From SAR202 cluster bacterium bin90 (GTDB lineage: Bacteria > Chloroflexota > Dehalococcoidia > Lucifugimonadales > JADFKI01), in NCBI GenBank assembly GCA_002238855.1, contig MPND01000025.1, positions 1 to 50,603 of the forward strand: 50,603 nt of DNA, written 5' to 3'. The position numbers were made by a program, and so were the translations under genes. The notes below the pieces were generated by a model that did not search any database, was not told the origin of the DNA, and saw only the letters and a program-made list of their open reading frames with translations. This document shows positions 26,209 to 34,471 of this stretch, one piece after another. The first letter of the stretch is position 1. Each line of letters opens with the position of its first letter.

Positions 26209-26227
26209 GAGAGGATTATAGGAGAAA

Positions 26228-26341
26228 ATGGGTAAGAGACGGTACAGAGACGAGATAATCTCTGGTACGACGGCGCCGTCACTGGATGACCAGTGCCGTC
26301 ACAAATTTGCCGTTACGAGAGTAGTGGCGGCACAGGTATGA
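26228..26341 (+). CDS. Small ORF, 37 residues, doubtful
   Basis: ATG at 26,228 with AGGAG three bases upstream gives MGKRRYRDEIIS... and a TGA at 26,339. The ribosome site is a bit close. The opening KRRYRDEII resembles the start of small archaeal-type winged-helix regulators, but the rest diverges, so it may be a remnant. It overlaps the TGCCGTCACAA repeat region, which argues that the DNA may be conserved for its repeats rather than its protein. Confidence 0.25.
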   Translation: MGKRRYRDEIISGTTAPSLDDQCRHKFAVTRVVAAQV

Positions 26342-26439
26342 GTAGTGGCGGCTTTATTCTTGTGACGGCAATTCCTTATAAGAGAACTCAATAATAACCC
26401 TCTAAGAGGCTAAGGCTAGCCAGCTAGCTTGTGACGGCA
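26269..26439. repeat. TTGTGACGGCA repeat cluster (iteron- or operator-like)
   Basis: TTGTGACGGCA occurs at 26,360-26,370 and 26,429-26,439 in direct orientation and as TGCCGTCACAA at 26,294-26,304. A shorter copy GCCGTCAC is at 26,275-26,282, just after the palindrome GACGGCGCCGTC (26,269-26,280). A second repeat GAGTAGTGGCGGC occurs at 26,319 and 26,340, 21 bases apart (two helical turns). CACTGG/CCAGTG at 26,280-26,295 forms a small hairpin. This density in about 170 bases suggests a binding array for a partition, replication or control protein, possibly the winged-helix protein encoded just downstream. Confidence 0.6.
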
Positions 26440-26676
26440 GACATTTTGGAAGTGATTGGAAGGGTCGCTATGGAGCAACGACCGATAGAGGATAGAAAGA
26501 CGTTCTAATAATTCGTGCGTCAAGCAGCCCTGCCAGCGTGGCGGGGTCACATAATCATGGGGAGTCGACCGGCGACCACTACAGTTAGGCAGACTCGATG
26601 TTGAGCTTGGCTGATAGGTCTCTGAGACGATACGCTAATCTACCTCAATCGTCGGTCTATCCCCTCCCGAAAAGCC

Positions 26677-26715
26677 GGCAGGGCGCGTTATAACGATAAC
26701 GCGCCCTGCCTTTTT
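26677..26715 (+). terminator. Intrinsic terminator, 15-bp perfect stem
   Basis: GGCAGGGCGCGTTAT (26,677-26,691) pairs with ATAACGCGCCCTGCC (26,696-26,710) around AACG, followed by TTTTT (26,711-26,715). There is also an A run before the stem, so it can act in both directions. It separates the tRNA/junction region from the element's own operon, blocking read-through from the tRNA promoter. Confidence 0.9.
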
Positions 26716-26834
26716 CTCATGGCTAAGAAATTTGTGGAAGCACCTCCCCTTTGATGGGGAAGGTTAGGACTTGGAGTGAAAAAACGCGTCCATTCTGCCC
26801 TGAAAACACTCTTGTGCATATTTCTGCATGGGTG

Positions 26835-26862
26835 TTGACGACCTTGCGGAAAGCGTGATAAT
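26835..26862 (+). promoter_or_regulatory. Predicted promoter of the element operon
   Basis: TTGACG (26,835-26,840) and GATAAT (26,857-26,862) with a 16-base spacer, close to a consensus sigma-70-type promoter. It is 65 bases upstream of the first element gene's GTG (26,928) and just after the terminator, so it could drive the whole transfer operon. Confidence 0.6.
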
Positions 26863-26927
26863 GTTTCGCCTAGCGTATCGGATCGACCTTAATCAGCTAG
26901 CATTATCACCAATCGCGGAGTCTGTCA

Positions 26928-27968
26928 GTGGGAAGCCCTTCTGCCGTCGTTGACGGTTCTACCTCGTTTCTTCGCACGTCTGAAGCCATGCATCCACGCG
27001 ACTGGGTTATGGCGCAGACCGGTCTCAGCGCAGCTACGCGCGACGCTCTCTCCGTTCTCGTTTCAGCCTATGGCGGGCTGCAAGTGAGGGACGGAGAGTT
27101 TTACGTTTTGCAGTCTCGCGTCGAGCCCCACCTGCGAACTGGATTCCGCACCTTCAAGAACTACCTCTCGAAACTCCACAAGGTGGGACTCCTCGAGATC
27201 CTCTCGCGTGGGCCTAACCAGTACGGTCCGAAAACCATCTGGCGAATGCGTCTGGACGTGTTCTGCCGGAGCGCGCAAATGGCAATGAACCTGGACGCTG
27301 CGACGGACTCGCTGGATGGCGAAGGAGAGGTGGAGTCAGCGGGGGCCAAGGATGGCGACGCGCCGCCGCGCAAGGCGACCGGACCAGGCGTGCGGACTAC
27401 TCAAAGGTCTGTATCCGGGATGATCCCAATTCAGGATGTGAACGTCCAGCTGAGATTGCTAGAGGAGAAGTACGTGAGGCGAGTTACCGAACTCGAAGAC
27501 ATAGTGGTTGAGCAGGGGCAGACGATAGCCGGACTGATAGAAGAGGTGCGCATCCTGAACGGTGGTGCACAAGAAGCTGGGGAAGACTCCGTTGGTAGCT
27601 TGGAGGCAGGACTTGCGGGATCGAGACCCGCGGAGCACTGGCAGTTGAAGCTGGTGGACGCGGTGTCGAAAACCCTTGAAGAGATACAGAAGGAGCCACT
27701 GTCACAGCATCAGAAAAAGAGGCTTCGACGGGCGGAAAGAGCTTGGAGAAGCAGTCATGAAGGAGCTCCTGTTCCTAATTCCTTCATCAGCTACGCGGTT
27801 GACGAGGCGTACCAGAAGAAGGTGCGTAGGTTCCCTGGTTACGTCGTGAGCATTATCGAGAGGCGGGTTAGGGAGGCGGACGTCAGCGAGATTGTGACGG
27901 ATGGCGAGGATACCGCTGTGCAGAGTTATTTGCGCCGAAAGGGCCTGATGCCTGTCAGTAGATACTAG
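26928..27968 (+). CDS. Winged-helix protein with coiled coil (candidate replication/regulatory protein)
   Basis: 346-residue protein, first gene of the element. Residues about 50-115 look like a winged helix-turn-helix: GFRTFKNYLSKLHKVGLLEIL followed by a GPKTIWRMRLD strand. A Gly/Pro linker follows, then a coiled coil around residues 170-215 (VQLRLLEEKYVRRVTELEDI), and a basic helical C-terminus (KEPLSQHQKKRLRRAERAW). A winged-helix domain followed by a coiled coil occurs in plasmid replication initiators and in partition-type proteins, but no family match is obvious. The start is GTG at 26,928, with GGAG 7 bases upstream; ATG at codon 22 is an alternative. It could bind the repeat cluster upstream. 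Confidence 0.65.
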   Translation: MGSPSAVVDGSTSFLRTSEAMHPRDWVMAQTGLSAATRDALSVLVSAYGGLQVRDGEFYVLQSRVEPHLRTGFRTFKNYLSKLHKVGLLEILSRGPNQYGPKTIWRMRLDVFCRSAQMAMNLDAATDSLDGEGEVESAGAKDGDAPPRKATGPGVRTTQRSVSGMIPIQDVNVQLRLLEEKYVRRVTELEDIVVEQGQTIAGLIEEVRILNGGAQEAGEDSVGSLEAGLAGSRPAEHWQLKLVDAVSKTLEEIQKEPLSQHQKKRLRRAERAWRSSHEGAPVPNSFISYAVDEAYQKKVRRFPGYVVSIIERRVREADVSEIVTDGEDTAVQSYLRRKGLMPVSRY

Positions 27969-27997
27969 TGCCGTATAGGGAATAAGGAGGTGGAGAA

Positions 27998-28534
27998 GTG
28001 CTGAAGATGGAAGAGGGGATTCCAATCGAAGACGATCCGTCGTTCGTTCTCCTGCGCGTGGCGAAGGAGATGTCGAACTGGTTTGCCGAGTCGGGCGGTT
28101 CAACTGACAGAGACAAGACGTACAGGGACTTGGTGGATTATTTCCACGGCGTCTTGCACGTATCCGAGAACATGGACGTCTCCGCGCTTAGCGGGAAGCG
28201 GCGCAAGGCCGTCGAATATGGATTGGCATGGCTGGAGTACTCGAAAGGTGGCGCGGATGGGGTGGCGGCTTTTCTGTGGCTGGAGGCGAGGCGACTCGTC
28301 GCTGAGCGCGAGGACGCAGAGATCGCCAGGTTGATGGACCTCGCAACACCTATGACGGTGGACGTAGTGAAGGATGAATACATCCTATCGGTTGATACGG
28401 CGGAAGACGCGCAGCGGGTTTGGGAGAAGTGCGCCGACGCACTTAGGGATACGCTGGAAGAGGTTACGGGACGGAGGATGCGGGTGATGCTTTGGGACGA
28501 TGATTTCGGCATTTGGGGAGACGAGGCTGCATAG
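27998..28534 (+). CDS. Hypothetical protein of the element
   Basis: 178-residue, acidic, mostly helical protein without a recognised family. It has no signal peptide or membrane helix. The start is GTG at 27,998 with AAGGAGG well placed upstream. Sequence notes: a Trp/Tyr-rich helix (KRRKAVEYGLAWLEYSKGG) in the middle and an acidic end (MLWDDDFGIWGDEAA). It lies 29 bases after the winged-helix gene and ends 35 bases before the zinc-ribbon gene start, so it is likely part of the same transcript. No function is proposed. Confidence 0.65.
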   Translation: MLKMEEGIPIEDDPSFVLLRVAKEMSNWFAESGGSTDRDKTYRDLVDYFHGVLHVSENMDVSALSGKRRKAVEYGLAWLEYSKGGADGVAAFLWLEARRLVAEREDAEIARLMDLATPMTVDVVKDEYILSVDTAEDAQRVWEKCADALRDTLEEVTGRRMRVMLWDDDFGIWGDEAA

Positions 28535-28569
28535 GCGTTGACGCACTTGCGAGGCTTGAGGAAGGTGAG

Positions 28570-28995
28570 ATGGTTGCTGAACTCACTACTCATAAAGAAA
28601 TCAGGGTTTGCCCTAGATGTGAAGGCACGGTGGTGGATTACGTCCTACCTCCAGAGAAACTGCGGTGCCTGGATTGTGGCTGGCGCCTCTACGATGTGAA
28701 GCTCAGCCCAAAAACCACCGCAGCTGAGGGCCGGAGAATTCGCCTCAATTATGACGGGGCGAGAGTTGCGTACTCGCGGTTCAAGCCCCTTGTAGGCGTG
28801 ATTCTGCCGGGTGCAGAGAAGATGCTACCGGCTTACCTGGAGCTGATGATACTCTGCCCCATCTGCCGCGAGGACAATCTTGCTGCGCCGATGCGACGTG
28901 TCAAGGACTGCGGTGATGAATGGGTGTGTGGTGCCGGCCATCCTGTCGAGCTGCAACGCAGGAGCGGCGGCAGGGAATTCGGTAGCTGGAGATAG
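28570..28995 (+). CDS. Zinc-ribbon protein, unknown function
   Basis: 141-residue protein with two cysteine pairs near the N-terminus (CPRC and CLDC, 18 residues between them) that look like a zinc ribbon, and further cysteines CPIC, DCG and VCG in the second half that could form a second site. The start is ATG at 28,570 with a GAGGAAGG ribosome site; a GTG at 28,513 would overlap the previous gene. The protein ends four bases before the VirB6-like gene. Small zinc ribbons near transfer genes may be regulators or DNA-binding adaptors; this is not shown. Confidence 0.65.
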   Translation: MVAELTTHKEIRVCPRCEGTVVDYVLPPEKLRCLDCGWRLYDVKLSPKTTAAEGRRIRLNYDGARVAYSRFKPLVGVILPGAEKMLPAYLELMILCPICREDNLAAPMRRVKDCGDEWVCGAGHPVELQRRSGGREFGSWR

Positions 28996-28998
28996 ACC

Positions 28999-31900
28999 AT
29001 GACTGGTTCTCCGGGAAGGCTTTGGGGCAAGCGGAGGTGGCTCCTTCGGGGGCTTGCCTTCGTCCTGTTTCTGGCGCCTGTTGCGTTTGGTGCGGTGTTG
29101 GCAGAAGCGGCACTGGCACAAGGACCTCCGACTGTTGACCCGCCAGTGGAGACACCGCCGACGGCCGCCGGCCTGGGAGACTGCGTCCAGGGAATGAAGG
29201 CCGCGGTACTGAACGATGCTTTCAATGCTCTTCCTGAGGACCAGTCGAAGCGGAACGGTAACGGCGGCTTTGAGACGTTCATCGTTCTGAACTGCAGAGC
29301 TTTCGAGATTCACTGGGAGGTCCTGGACGAGTTCGGCAGGGTGGTGCCTGGAGGCACGGGGACATACGAGATATACAACGAGATCGATGAGGTCGACTGG
29401 ATAGACCTGCAGACGATCGTGTATCGGAGGCACCTAGCAGACGTGGTGGATGTTGATGGGAACATAATAGCCTATGCCGGTGATCCCGTTCTTGATGGGG
29501 ACGGCAATGCGATCCCCGCGAACGAGCAGCCTGAGCCTGTGGTCGCATACAGATTCAAGTACACGTTCGCGAACGACGGGATAACGGAAACGGTAAGCGG
29601 TGAGTCGAAGAGGCCGCTGGATAACAGCAGGGACTACCAACTCCGGTTCGAGATCAACCCCTATGCTAATGCGCCGGATAACCACATTTTCTCTTGGGTC
29701 TTCGAGATAGTCGCGAAGCTGAGTGGCAACTGGTGGCAGAAGATCATCCGCGTGCTGTCCCCCATTAACTGGATTGATGAGGGGCTGACATTCATCTTCC
29801 GTGGATACGGGTCGCTTGTCATGGGCGTCATGTGCGAATCGATGGGCAACGTGATGACTGCAGACGAGCGGATGGCCTTCACCAAAATTGACAGCGACGG
29901 CGACGGCAAGATCACCGCGATGGACGACGACGTCGTGGACGCGTCTGATCCAAACAAGCCCAACGCCAACGGGAACTGCAAGAAGCCGGCCAAGTCTCCG
30001 GAGGATCAGCTTGAAGAGCTGCGTACAGCGAACTACCGCCTGGCAAACGAGAATAGGGCGTTGGCGGGGCTGGCGCCTTTGCCGGAGAGGCCAGCAAAGA
30101 GGGACACTTACCTATTTGAGCTGATTGATGGCTCGGACCCCAGAGACAGGTCTAGGCCCTTCGGCGAGAGAGTAGCATACGAGATAAGCCATCTGACGCT
30201 CGCTCCAAGACTTGTGGCCAACAACGTTGCCGCTGCGCCACTCCAGGGGATACAGGGTGGGATTACAACCTTCACTGGCTTGCTTACTGGCACGCCGCCA
30301 GAGCTGACCTATGAGCGCGGGATAGTGAGGATTGGCTGGTCCGTACTTTTCAACATCACTTTCGTGGTAATTGGATTTGTCATTGCTTGGATCGGCTTCA
30401 CGCAGGTTCTCAGGGTTTTTCTGGGTGGCACACGTTCACTTGCTGACTGGCGCGAGACTATTCCACGGTTGCTACTGGCGGTTCTTGGGGCGCTGTTGTC
30501 CTATTGGTTCTGCAGCGTCTGCATCGACATAGCTGACGGCGTATCCCGCTACATCGCGGCTGCGATGCGGATAACGCCGGCTGACATCACGTTGACCCTA
30601 GGGCAGGCATTGATTGCGATCTTCCTCAAGAACCTGCAGAGCACATGGCTTGCGGCAGTGCCCATCATAGGACAGTTCCTCGTCGGTGTGAAGGTCGTAA
30701 CGGTGGGATTCCTCGTCCTTTTGATGAAGATCTTCGCAATATCGGTCTTGCTGGTTGTCGCCCAGTTCGTGATGCGTATTGGCATCCTGAACGTGCTAAT
30801 TGTCACCAGCCCGCTGGGAATGCTGATGTGGGCGCTTCCGGAAACGTCCGGTTGGGGACGGCGCTGGGTAAGTCTCTTCCTGACGACACTGTTCCAGCAT
30901 GGTGTGCAGCTCATTTGCTTCGCGATCGCGCTCTGGTTTATTCGATTGGCGACTCCGGTTGGGATTGTTGCTGATACTGGGGTCGTGAGCGGTCAGCTGC
31001 AGGCGGTGCTACCTACGCAAATGGCTTACGCGCTGATCCTCGGCACTATTTTGATGATTGTTACATTCAAGATACCTTCGATGCTGGGTCAGGGGGGACT
31101 GCAGGAGAGTTTCGTAAGTACCATTTCGATGGCCGCGCTGGGATTCCGGGCACTGGGGATGATTGCAGGAGGTGGGGCAGGTGGGTCTGGGCCCCTGGGG
31201 TTCCTGGGGCTTACGGGCAACAGCGGCGGGCCGCCTGGGATAACGCCAGGGGGACTGTCGAGCAGCAATCCCGTGACAGGCGTAAATACCGGCGTCACAG
31301 CGTCTGTGAGCACAAGGGCAGCGGCGGTGGCGGTTGGAGGCTTACGGGCGGCTAGGGCTGGATTCTCCGTTCTTCGAGGTGGTGAGGGGTATTCCAACCC
31401 TGCGGTGAGTCAGCGGGGAGCTGGCGATGCCGAGGACACCGGGGACCCAAATGCTCCTGGAGTAAGTCCGACCGTTGGTGTGAGTACTCCACCGCCTCCG
31501 AGCGCAGGACCTACTACCGGACCACCCGGCCAGCGAGAGGCGTCCAGTCCTGGGACAGACCGGGAATACCTGCGGCAGCAGCTTGGGGACAGCTACGTTG
31601 ATCGAGGAGAGGAAGACGGCGTACGAGCGGTCAGCCCGTACTACATCAACGAAGGAGGCGCAGTTCGCGCAACCACTCGTACTGAGAGAGCAGCAATCAG
31701 GTCGATGGGACAAGATCGGTTCAACAATGCGCTCAACGGGAGAGGGACGAGAGGAGAGAGGGGTTCTCCGGCGGAAAGCACTCGCGAGGGGGCTGGAGTG
31801 CAGCGGGGCCGGGAGCGTCAGGCGGATGACCAATCTGCGCGGCAGGTGCTGGGAGCGGAGCAGTATGCGCGTGCGAATGCGGGCTACCTGCGTTCGGCGG

Positions 31901-33498
31901 GCGGGCCTTACATGGTTGACCAGGGGCGGACGCGGCTGGCAAGTCCACAGGAAAGACAGCTGATGGGCCAGATCGGACAGGCTCGTTTCAACAGGCTGTT
32001 CGGTGGCGACTCTTCCGGACGCGTATCGCGTGTCGCGCGGCCGGCTGCTCAGACGCAAGACACTCAGCCTGCACCACGCCCTCAGCGGGGGCCACAGATT
32101 GACGACCGTTCGGTGGTGATGGCTCGGTTCGGGGGTCCCGGGGGGCTTGCTAGCGCAGCACAGGGTAATCTGAGAGCGATTAACAGTAACTATGTACGTG
32201 ACGACAACGGCATGCGGTTGGCGAATCCGGCAGAACGGAACGCTATCAGAACGGTCGGGACGGATAGCTTTAACAATGTTATGAGGGATGAGACCGAGGG
32301 AGGGAGGGGCCTGAGTGAGCGGCAGTCGTACCTTGATGGCAGGAACGCTCGCGACACGCTTGGCGACGATGCGTATGACCGTGCGAGGGAGGCGCGGCTC
32401 CGGTCGCTGGGCGGGCCGTATATGTCGGATAACGGACAGACTCGCTTCGCGACTCCTGAGGAGCGGAAACTTCTTGGGGATATGGGGCAGAGCAGGTTCA
32501 ACAGGCTTTTTGGCCCTCGACCTGAAGCAGGAACAACTGGGCAAGCGGGTGTGAGCCAAGCTGTGGGCGCGGGATATGAGGATACGCCGTCTATCAGGCC
32601 GTCGCTGGGTAGCCAGTTGCGAGAAGCAATGAGGGAAGGCTATACCGAGCACATGGAAGGCGCGAGGGTGCCTCTTATCAGGGATCAGTCCGGAAGGGTG
32701 GTGCCTGAGAGCGAAGACGGCAAGACTGCCAGAGGAACTCTCGGAGGGCATGAGTATGCAGCAAAGGCATCCCGTCAGATCAGGTATATGGGTTCGGGCG
32801 CGTGGGCGAATGTAGGCGGGAGGCCGACGCCGCTTTCTTCTGACCAGAGCTATGCAAGGAACGTGATGGGGAACGACGAGTTCGCTAGAAGCCTGAACCG
32901 CAGCATTCGAAGCACGGGGACTAGAGATGGAGAGGGTAGGTCGCTCGTCACGGACGAAGGAACGCAGCGACCTGCGACTTCCGCGGAGCAGAGGCTTCTT
33001 GATGACGAGAGTTTCGGTGAGGGACGCTTCAACAGAATGATGGGAGAACGCGCGCAGTTCATGGGAGAAGGAGACTTCGTGAGAGACAACGGAACCCCAC
33101 GGCTTGCCAGCCAGAACGAAAGCAGGCTACTTGGGCAGGTGGGTGAGGAGCGATTCAACGATGTAATGGGAAGGCGCTTTGAGGAGGCAGGTACGGGATA
33201 CAGGGTGGATGCTATGCCGACGCGGGAGCAGGTGGTGGGACAGGCCAGGGATGACACGGTCCGCATAGCGCGAGAGGTAAGAGAGGGGGGTAGCGAGGTC
33301 ACAGAGAGAACCCGTGATGCGATTCAGGGCACGGGAATCCGTGCAGGTGGGCTTGGAGATATTGGACGGGGCGTGAGGGAAGAAATGAGGGGTGAGGAGC
33401 GGCCGCAGGCATACGACGCTCAAAGAGCCAGTCGGTCGGAGCGGCGCAGGCGGGAACCCAGTGGCGAGTTTTACGGCATGAAAACGGACATGGAATAA
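28999..33498 (+). CDS. VirB6/TrbL-type conjugation channel protein with long repeat tail
   Basis: 1,499-residue membrane protein of the conjugation machine. Residues 10-38 are a signal peptide (AVLAEAALAQ). An outer domain follows with an EF-hand-like calcium loop near residue 297 (DSDGDGKITAMDDD). Residues about 443-700 form a multi-helix region typical of VirB6/TrbL, including VTSPLGMLMWALPETSGWGRRW. A Gly/Pro-rich linker (about 710-850) leads to about seven degenerate repeats (about 854-1,394) and a charged tail. VirB6-like proteins form the inner-membrane channel and contact the DNA in transfer. The size is several times that of ordinary VirB6. The gene starts four bases after the zinc-ribbon gene with GGAG upstream. 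The tail's function is unknown. Confidence 0.75.
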   Translation: MTGSPGRLWGKRRWLLRGLAFVLFLAPVAFGAVLAEAALAQGPPTVDPPVETPPTAAGLGDCVQGMKAAVLNDAFNALPEDQSKRNGNGGFETFIVLNCRAFEIHWEVLDEFGRVVPGGTGTYEIYNEIDEVDWIDLQTIVYRRHLADVVDVDGNIIAYAGDPVLDGDGNAIPANEQPEPVVAYRFKYTFANDGITETVSGESKRPLDNSRDYQLRFEINPYANAPDNHIFSWVFEIVAKLSGNWWQKIIRVLSPINWIDEGLTFIFRGYGSLVMGVMCESMGNVMTADERMAFTKIDSDGDGKITAMDDDVVDASDPNKPNANGNCKKPAKSPEDQLEELRTANYRLANENRALAGLAPLPERPAKRDTYLFELIDGSDPRDRSRPFGERVAYEISHLTLAPRLVANNVAAAPLQGIQGGITTFTGLLTGTPPELTYERGIVRIGWSVLFNITFVVIGFVIAWIGFTQVLRVFLGGTRSLADWRETIPRLLLAVLGALLSYWFCSVCIDIADGVSRYIAAAMRITPADITLTLGQALIAIFLKNLQSTWLAAVPIIGQFLVGVKVVTVGFLVLLMKIFAISVLLVVAQFVMRIGILNVLIVTSPLGMLMWALPETSGWGRRWVSLFLTTLFQHGVQLICFAIALWFIRLATPVGIVADTGVVSGQLQAVLPTQMAYALILGTILMIVTFKIPSMLGQGGLQESFVSTISMAALGFRALGMIAGGGAGGSGPLGFLGLTGNSGGPPGITPGGLSSSNPVTGVNTGVTASVSTRAAAVAVGGLRAARAGFSVLRGGEGYSNPAVSQRGAGDAEDTGDPNAPGVSPTVGVSTPPPPSAGPTTGPPGQREASSPGTDREYLRQQLGDSYVDRGEEDGVRAVSPYYINEGGAVRATTRTERAAIRSMGQDRFNNALNGRGTRGERGSPAESTREGAGVQRGRERQADDQSARQVLGAEQYARANAGYLRSAGGPYMVDQGRTRLASPQERQLMGQIGQARFNRLFGGDSSGRVSRVARPAAQTQDTQPAPRPQRGPQIDDRSVVMARFGGPGGLASAAQGNLRAINSNYVRDDNGMRLANPAERNAIRTVGTDSFNNVMRDETEGGRGLSERQSYLDGRNARDTLGDDAYDRAREARLRSLGGPYMSDNGQTRFATPEERKLLGDMGQSRFNRLFGPRPEAGTTGQAGVSQAVGAGYEDTPSIRPSLGSQLREAMREGYTEHMEGARVPLIRDQSGRVVPESEDGKTARGTLGGHEYAAKASRQIRYMGSGAWANVGGRPTPLSSDQSYARNVMGNDEFARSLNRSIRSTGTRDGEGRSLVTDEGTQRPATSAEQRLLDDESFGEGRFNRMMGERAQFMGEGDFVRDNGTPRLASQNESRLLGQVGEERFNDVMGRRFEEAGTGYRVDAMPTREQVVGQARDDTVRIAREVREGGSEVTERTRDAIQGTGIRAGGLGDIGRGVREEMRGEERPQAYDAQRASRSERRRREPSGEFYGMKTDME
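31558..33183 (+). repeat. About seven degenerate ~55-residue repeats in the VirB6-like tail
   Basis: Each unit ends in a motif like MGQxRFNRLFG and begins near D-YxRA; the middle reads GGPYMxDxGxTRxAxPxER. Instances are MGQDRFNNALNG, IGQARFNRLFGG, VGTDSFNNVMRD, MGQSRFNRLFGP, MGNDEFARSLNR, FGEGRFNRMMGE and VGEERFNDVMGR. Units alternate in similarity (2 and 4 are closest), suggesting duplication of pairs. The DNA is not identical, so the expansion is old. The stretch is hydrophilic and lies on one side of the membrane, presumably outside or cytoplasmic after the last helix. Confidence 0.7.
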
Positions 33499-33527
33499 GG
33501 CAGCTTGAAAGGAGGGTACAAGGTGAG

Positions 33528-33773
33528 GTGGACATAAGCTCTGGTGTGATAGCGGGAGTTAACGCAGCCTGCATGTTTTGCGGTGTTTGGCTGATAGTGA
33601 CCGGCATTTCACAGTTGAGGCGCCGGGAGGCAGAGGGGGAGGGAAGTACCACGCTGGAAAGGACGCGGAGCAGAGACGTCGGAAAGCGGCTGCGGCGTAG
33701 AGTTTTCGGGGGAATGGTGCTTAATGTAGTTTCGCTGGCGGGGTGGTTGTACCTGCTGGCGGTGTCTAACTGA
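33528..33773 (+). CDS. Small two-helix membrane protein
   Basis: 81-residue protein with two hydrophobic helices (about residues 8-28 and 58-78) joined by a charged loop (LRRREAEGEG and a basic RDVGKRLRRR). The start is GTG at 33,528, with GGAGGG at 33,511. A GTG at 33,523 is out of frame. Two-helix proteins in this spot of transfer operons can be pilin- or VirB3-like; here no signature allows a choice. It follows the VirB6-like gene by 29 bases. Confidence 0.55.
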   Translation: MDISSGVIAGVNAACMFCGVWLIVTGISQLRRREAEGEGSTTLERTRSRDVGKRLRRRVFGGMVLNVVSLAGWLYLLAVSN

Positions 33774-33815
33774 TGGACAGTTTGCCTTGTGAGGCGAGCG
33801 AGGAGGCAGCAGAAA

Positions 33816-34409
33816 GTGTTTGATTTTGGCGGAGAGCTGGCTTTGCAGGTGCAGAGCGCGGCGCCTCTGGTGGAGGCGATAGGCAACGTGATGGCGCAGG
33901 GACAGGAAACAGCGTCTAGGCTGGAGCCTGTCAAGAGCAATGAATACAGGGTGCAGAACCAGGAGATCATCGGCACGATGCTCAGCGCGGCATCGAGGTT
34001 CATCAACTGGATCATCTTCGGAGGGATCATCATCTCGACCGCGTTCGTCGTTTGGGGGTTCATCAAGCTCAACGCAGCATCCGAAGACCCGCGCAAGCGC
34101 AACGGAGCAATTCTTCAGATTGTTCTGAGCATGATCGCTGCTGCGGGCTGCTCGCTTGCGTTCGTGATGATCGGGCTGGGAATCGAGCTTGGTGGTGTGC
34201 TGACCGGTGGAGCAGGCGTGGATGTCGGGTCGCTGGGATCTGGAGAGAACACAACCGCGAACGCACGGCCGGCGGGCGATCTCTTGGGCTTCTATGGAGA
34301 GGTGGCAGTGGTGTGCAACGAACATGTGGACACAACAACCGTTGACGGGAGCGGGGAAGCACAGTGGACATGGGATGCAAGTGATGAGGAATGCACCAGA
34401 TCTCCGTGA
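33816..34409 (+). CDS. Two-helix pilin-like (VirB2/T4SS pilin-type) protein with C-terminal Cys-WxW-Cys module
   Basis: 197 residues. Two long hydrophobic helices (INWIIFGGIIISTAFVVWG and LSMIAAAGCSLAFVMIGLG) are separated by a short polar loop with EDPRKR, the layout of VirB2-type T4SS pilins. There is no clear N-terminal signal peptide. The tail has VVCNEHV, then AQWTWDASDEEC, a Cys-Trp-x-Trp-Cys module seen in other genes of this element. I chose GTG at 33,816 because AGGAGG lies nine bases before it; GTG at 33,789 would put this ribosome site inside the gene. Pilin function is an inference from layout and place. Confidence 0.6.
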   Translation: MFDFGGELALQVQSAAPLVEAIGNVMAQGQETASRLEPVKSNEYRVQNQEIIGTMLSAASRFINWIIFGGIIISTAFVVWGFIKLNAASEDPRKRNGAILQIVLSMIAAAGCSLAFVMIGLGIELGGVLTGGAGVDVGSLGSGENTTANARPAGDLLGFYGEVAVVCNEHVDTTTVDGSGEAQWTWDASDEECTRSP

Positions 34410-34471
34410 ATCTGATGGAGTGCGCCGCGCCCTGCTAGTGGCGGGGTGCGGCGAGAGTTTGAGGAAGTAGA

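Larger units (their letters stand above)
25878..26927. other. 1.05-kb gene-free junction rich in repeats
   Basis: This stretch holds the tRNA promoter and half gene, two inverted repeats (26,082-26,105 and 26,166-26,184), a small ORF at best, a cluster of TTGTGACGGCA-type repeats, a palindrome-rich part around 26,413-26,430 (GGCTAGCCAGCTAGC), a perfect terminator at 26,677 and a promoter at 26,835. Between 26,440 and 26,676 I see only weak short palindromes such as GGTCG...CGACC (about 26,462-26,484). There are no convincing protein genes. It may contain the attachment site, an origin of transfer or replication, or a control region. Confidence 0.6.

Noticed and set aside
25874..26221. Open frame across the tRNA half (MAERTKAPV...)
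   Set aside because: This is the familiar false reading of a tRNA-Ser sequence; the tRNA structure explains it better.
26228..26439. CRISPR array
   Set aside because: The short repeats are in mixed orientation and uneven spacing, with no spacer-repeat periodicity and no cas genes.
26014..26710. Group I intron in the tRNA anticodon loop
   Set aside because: Such introns occur in bacterial tRNAs, but no matching 3' exon (ACCGG, long variable arm, T arm) was found downstream. The GCCGGCAGGG at 26,674 belongs to the terminator hairpin.
31342..32751. Long open frame on the minus strand, 469 codons
   Set aside because: It is the reverse of the VirB6-like repeat tail. Its Ser/Arg/Pro-rich content and lack of any domain or ribosome site mark it as a shadow of the GC-rich coding strand.
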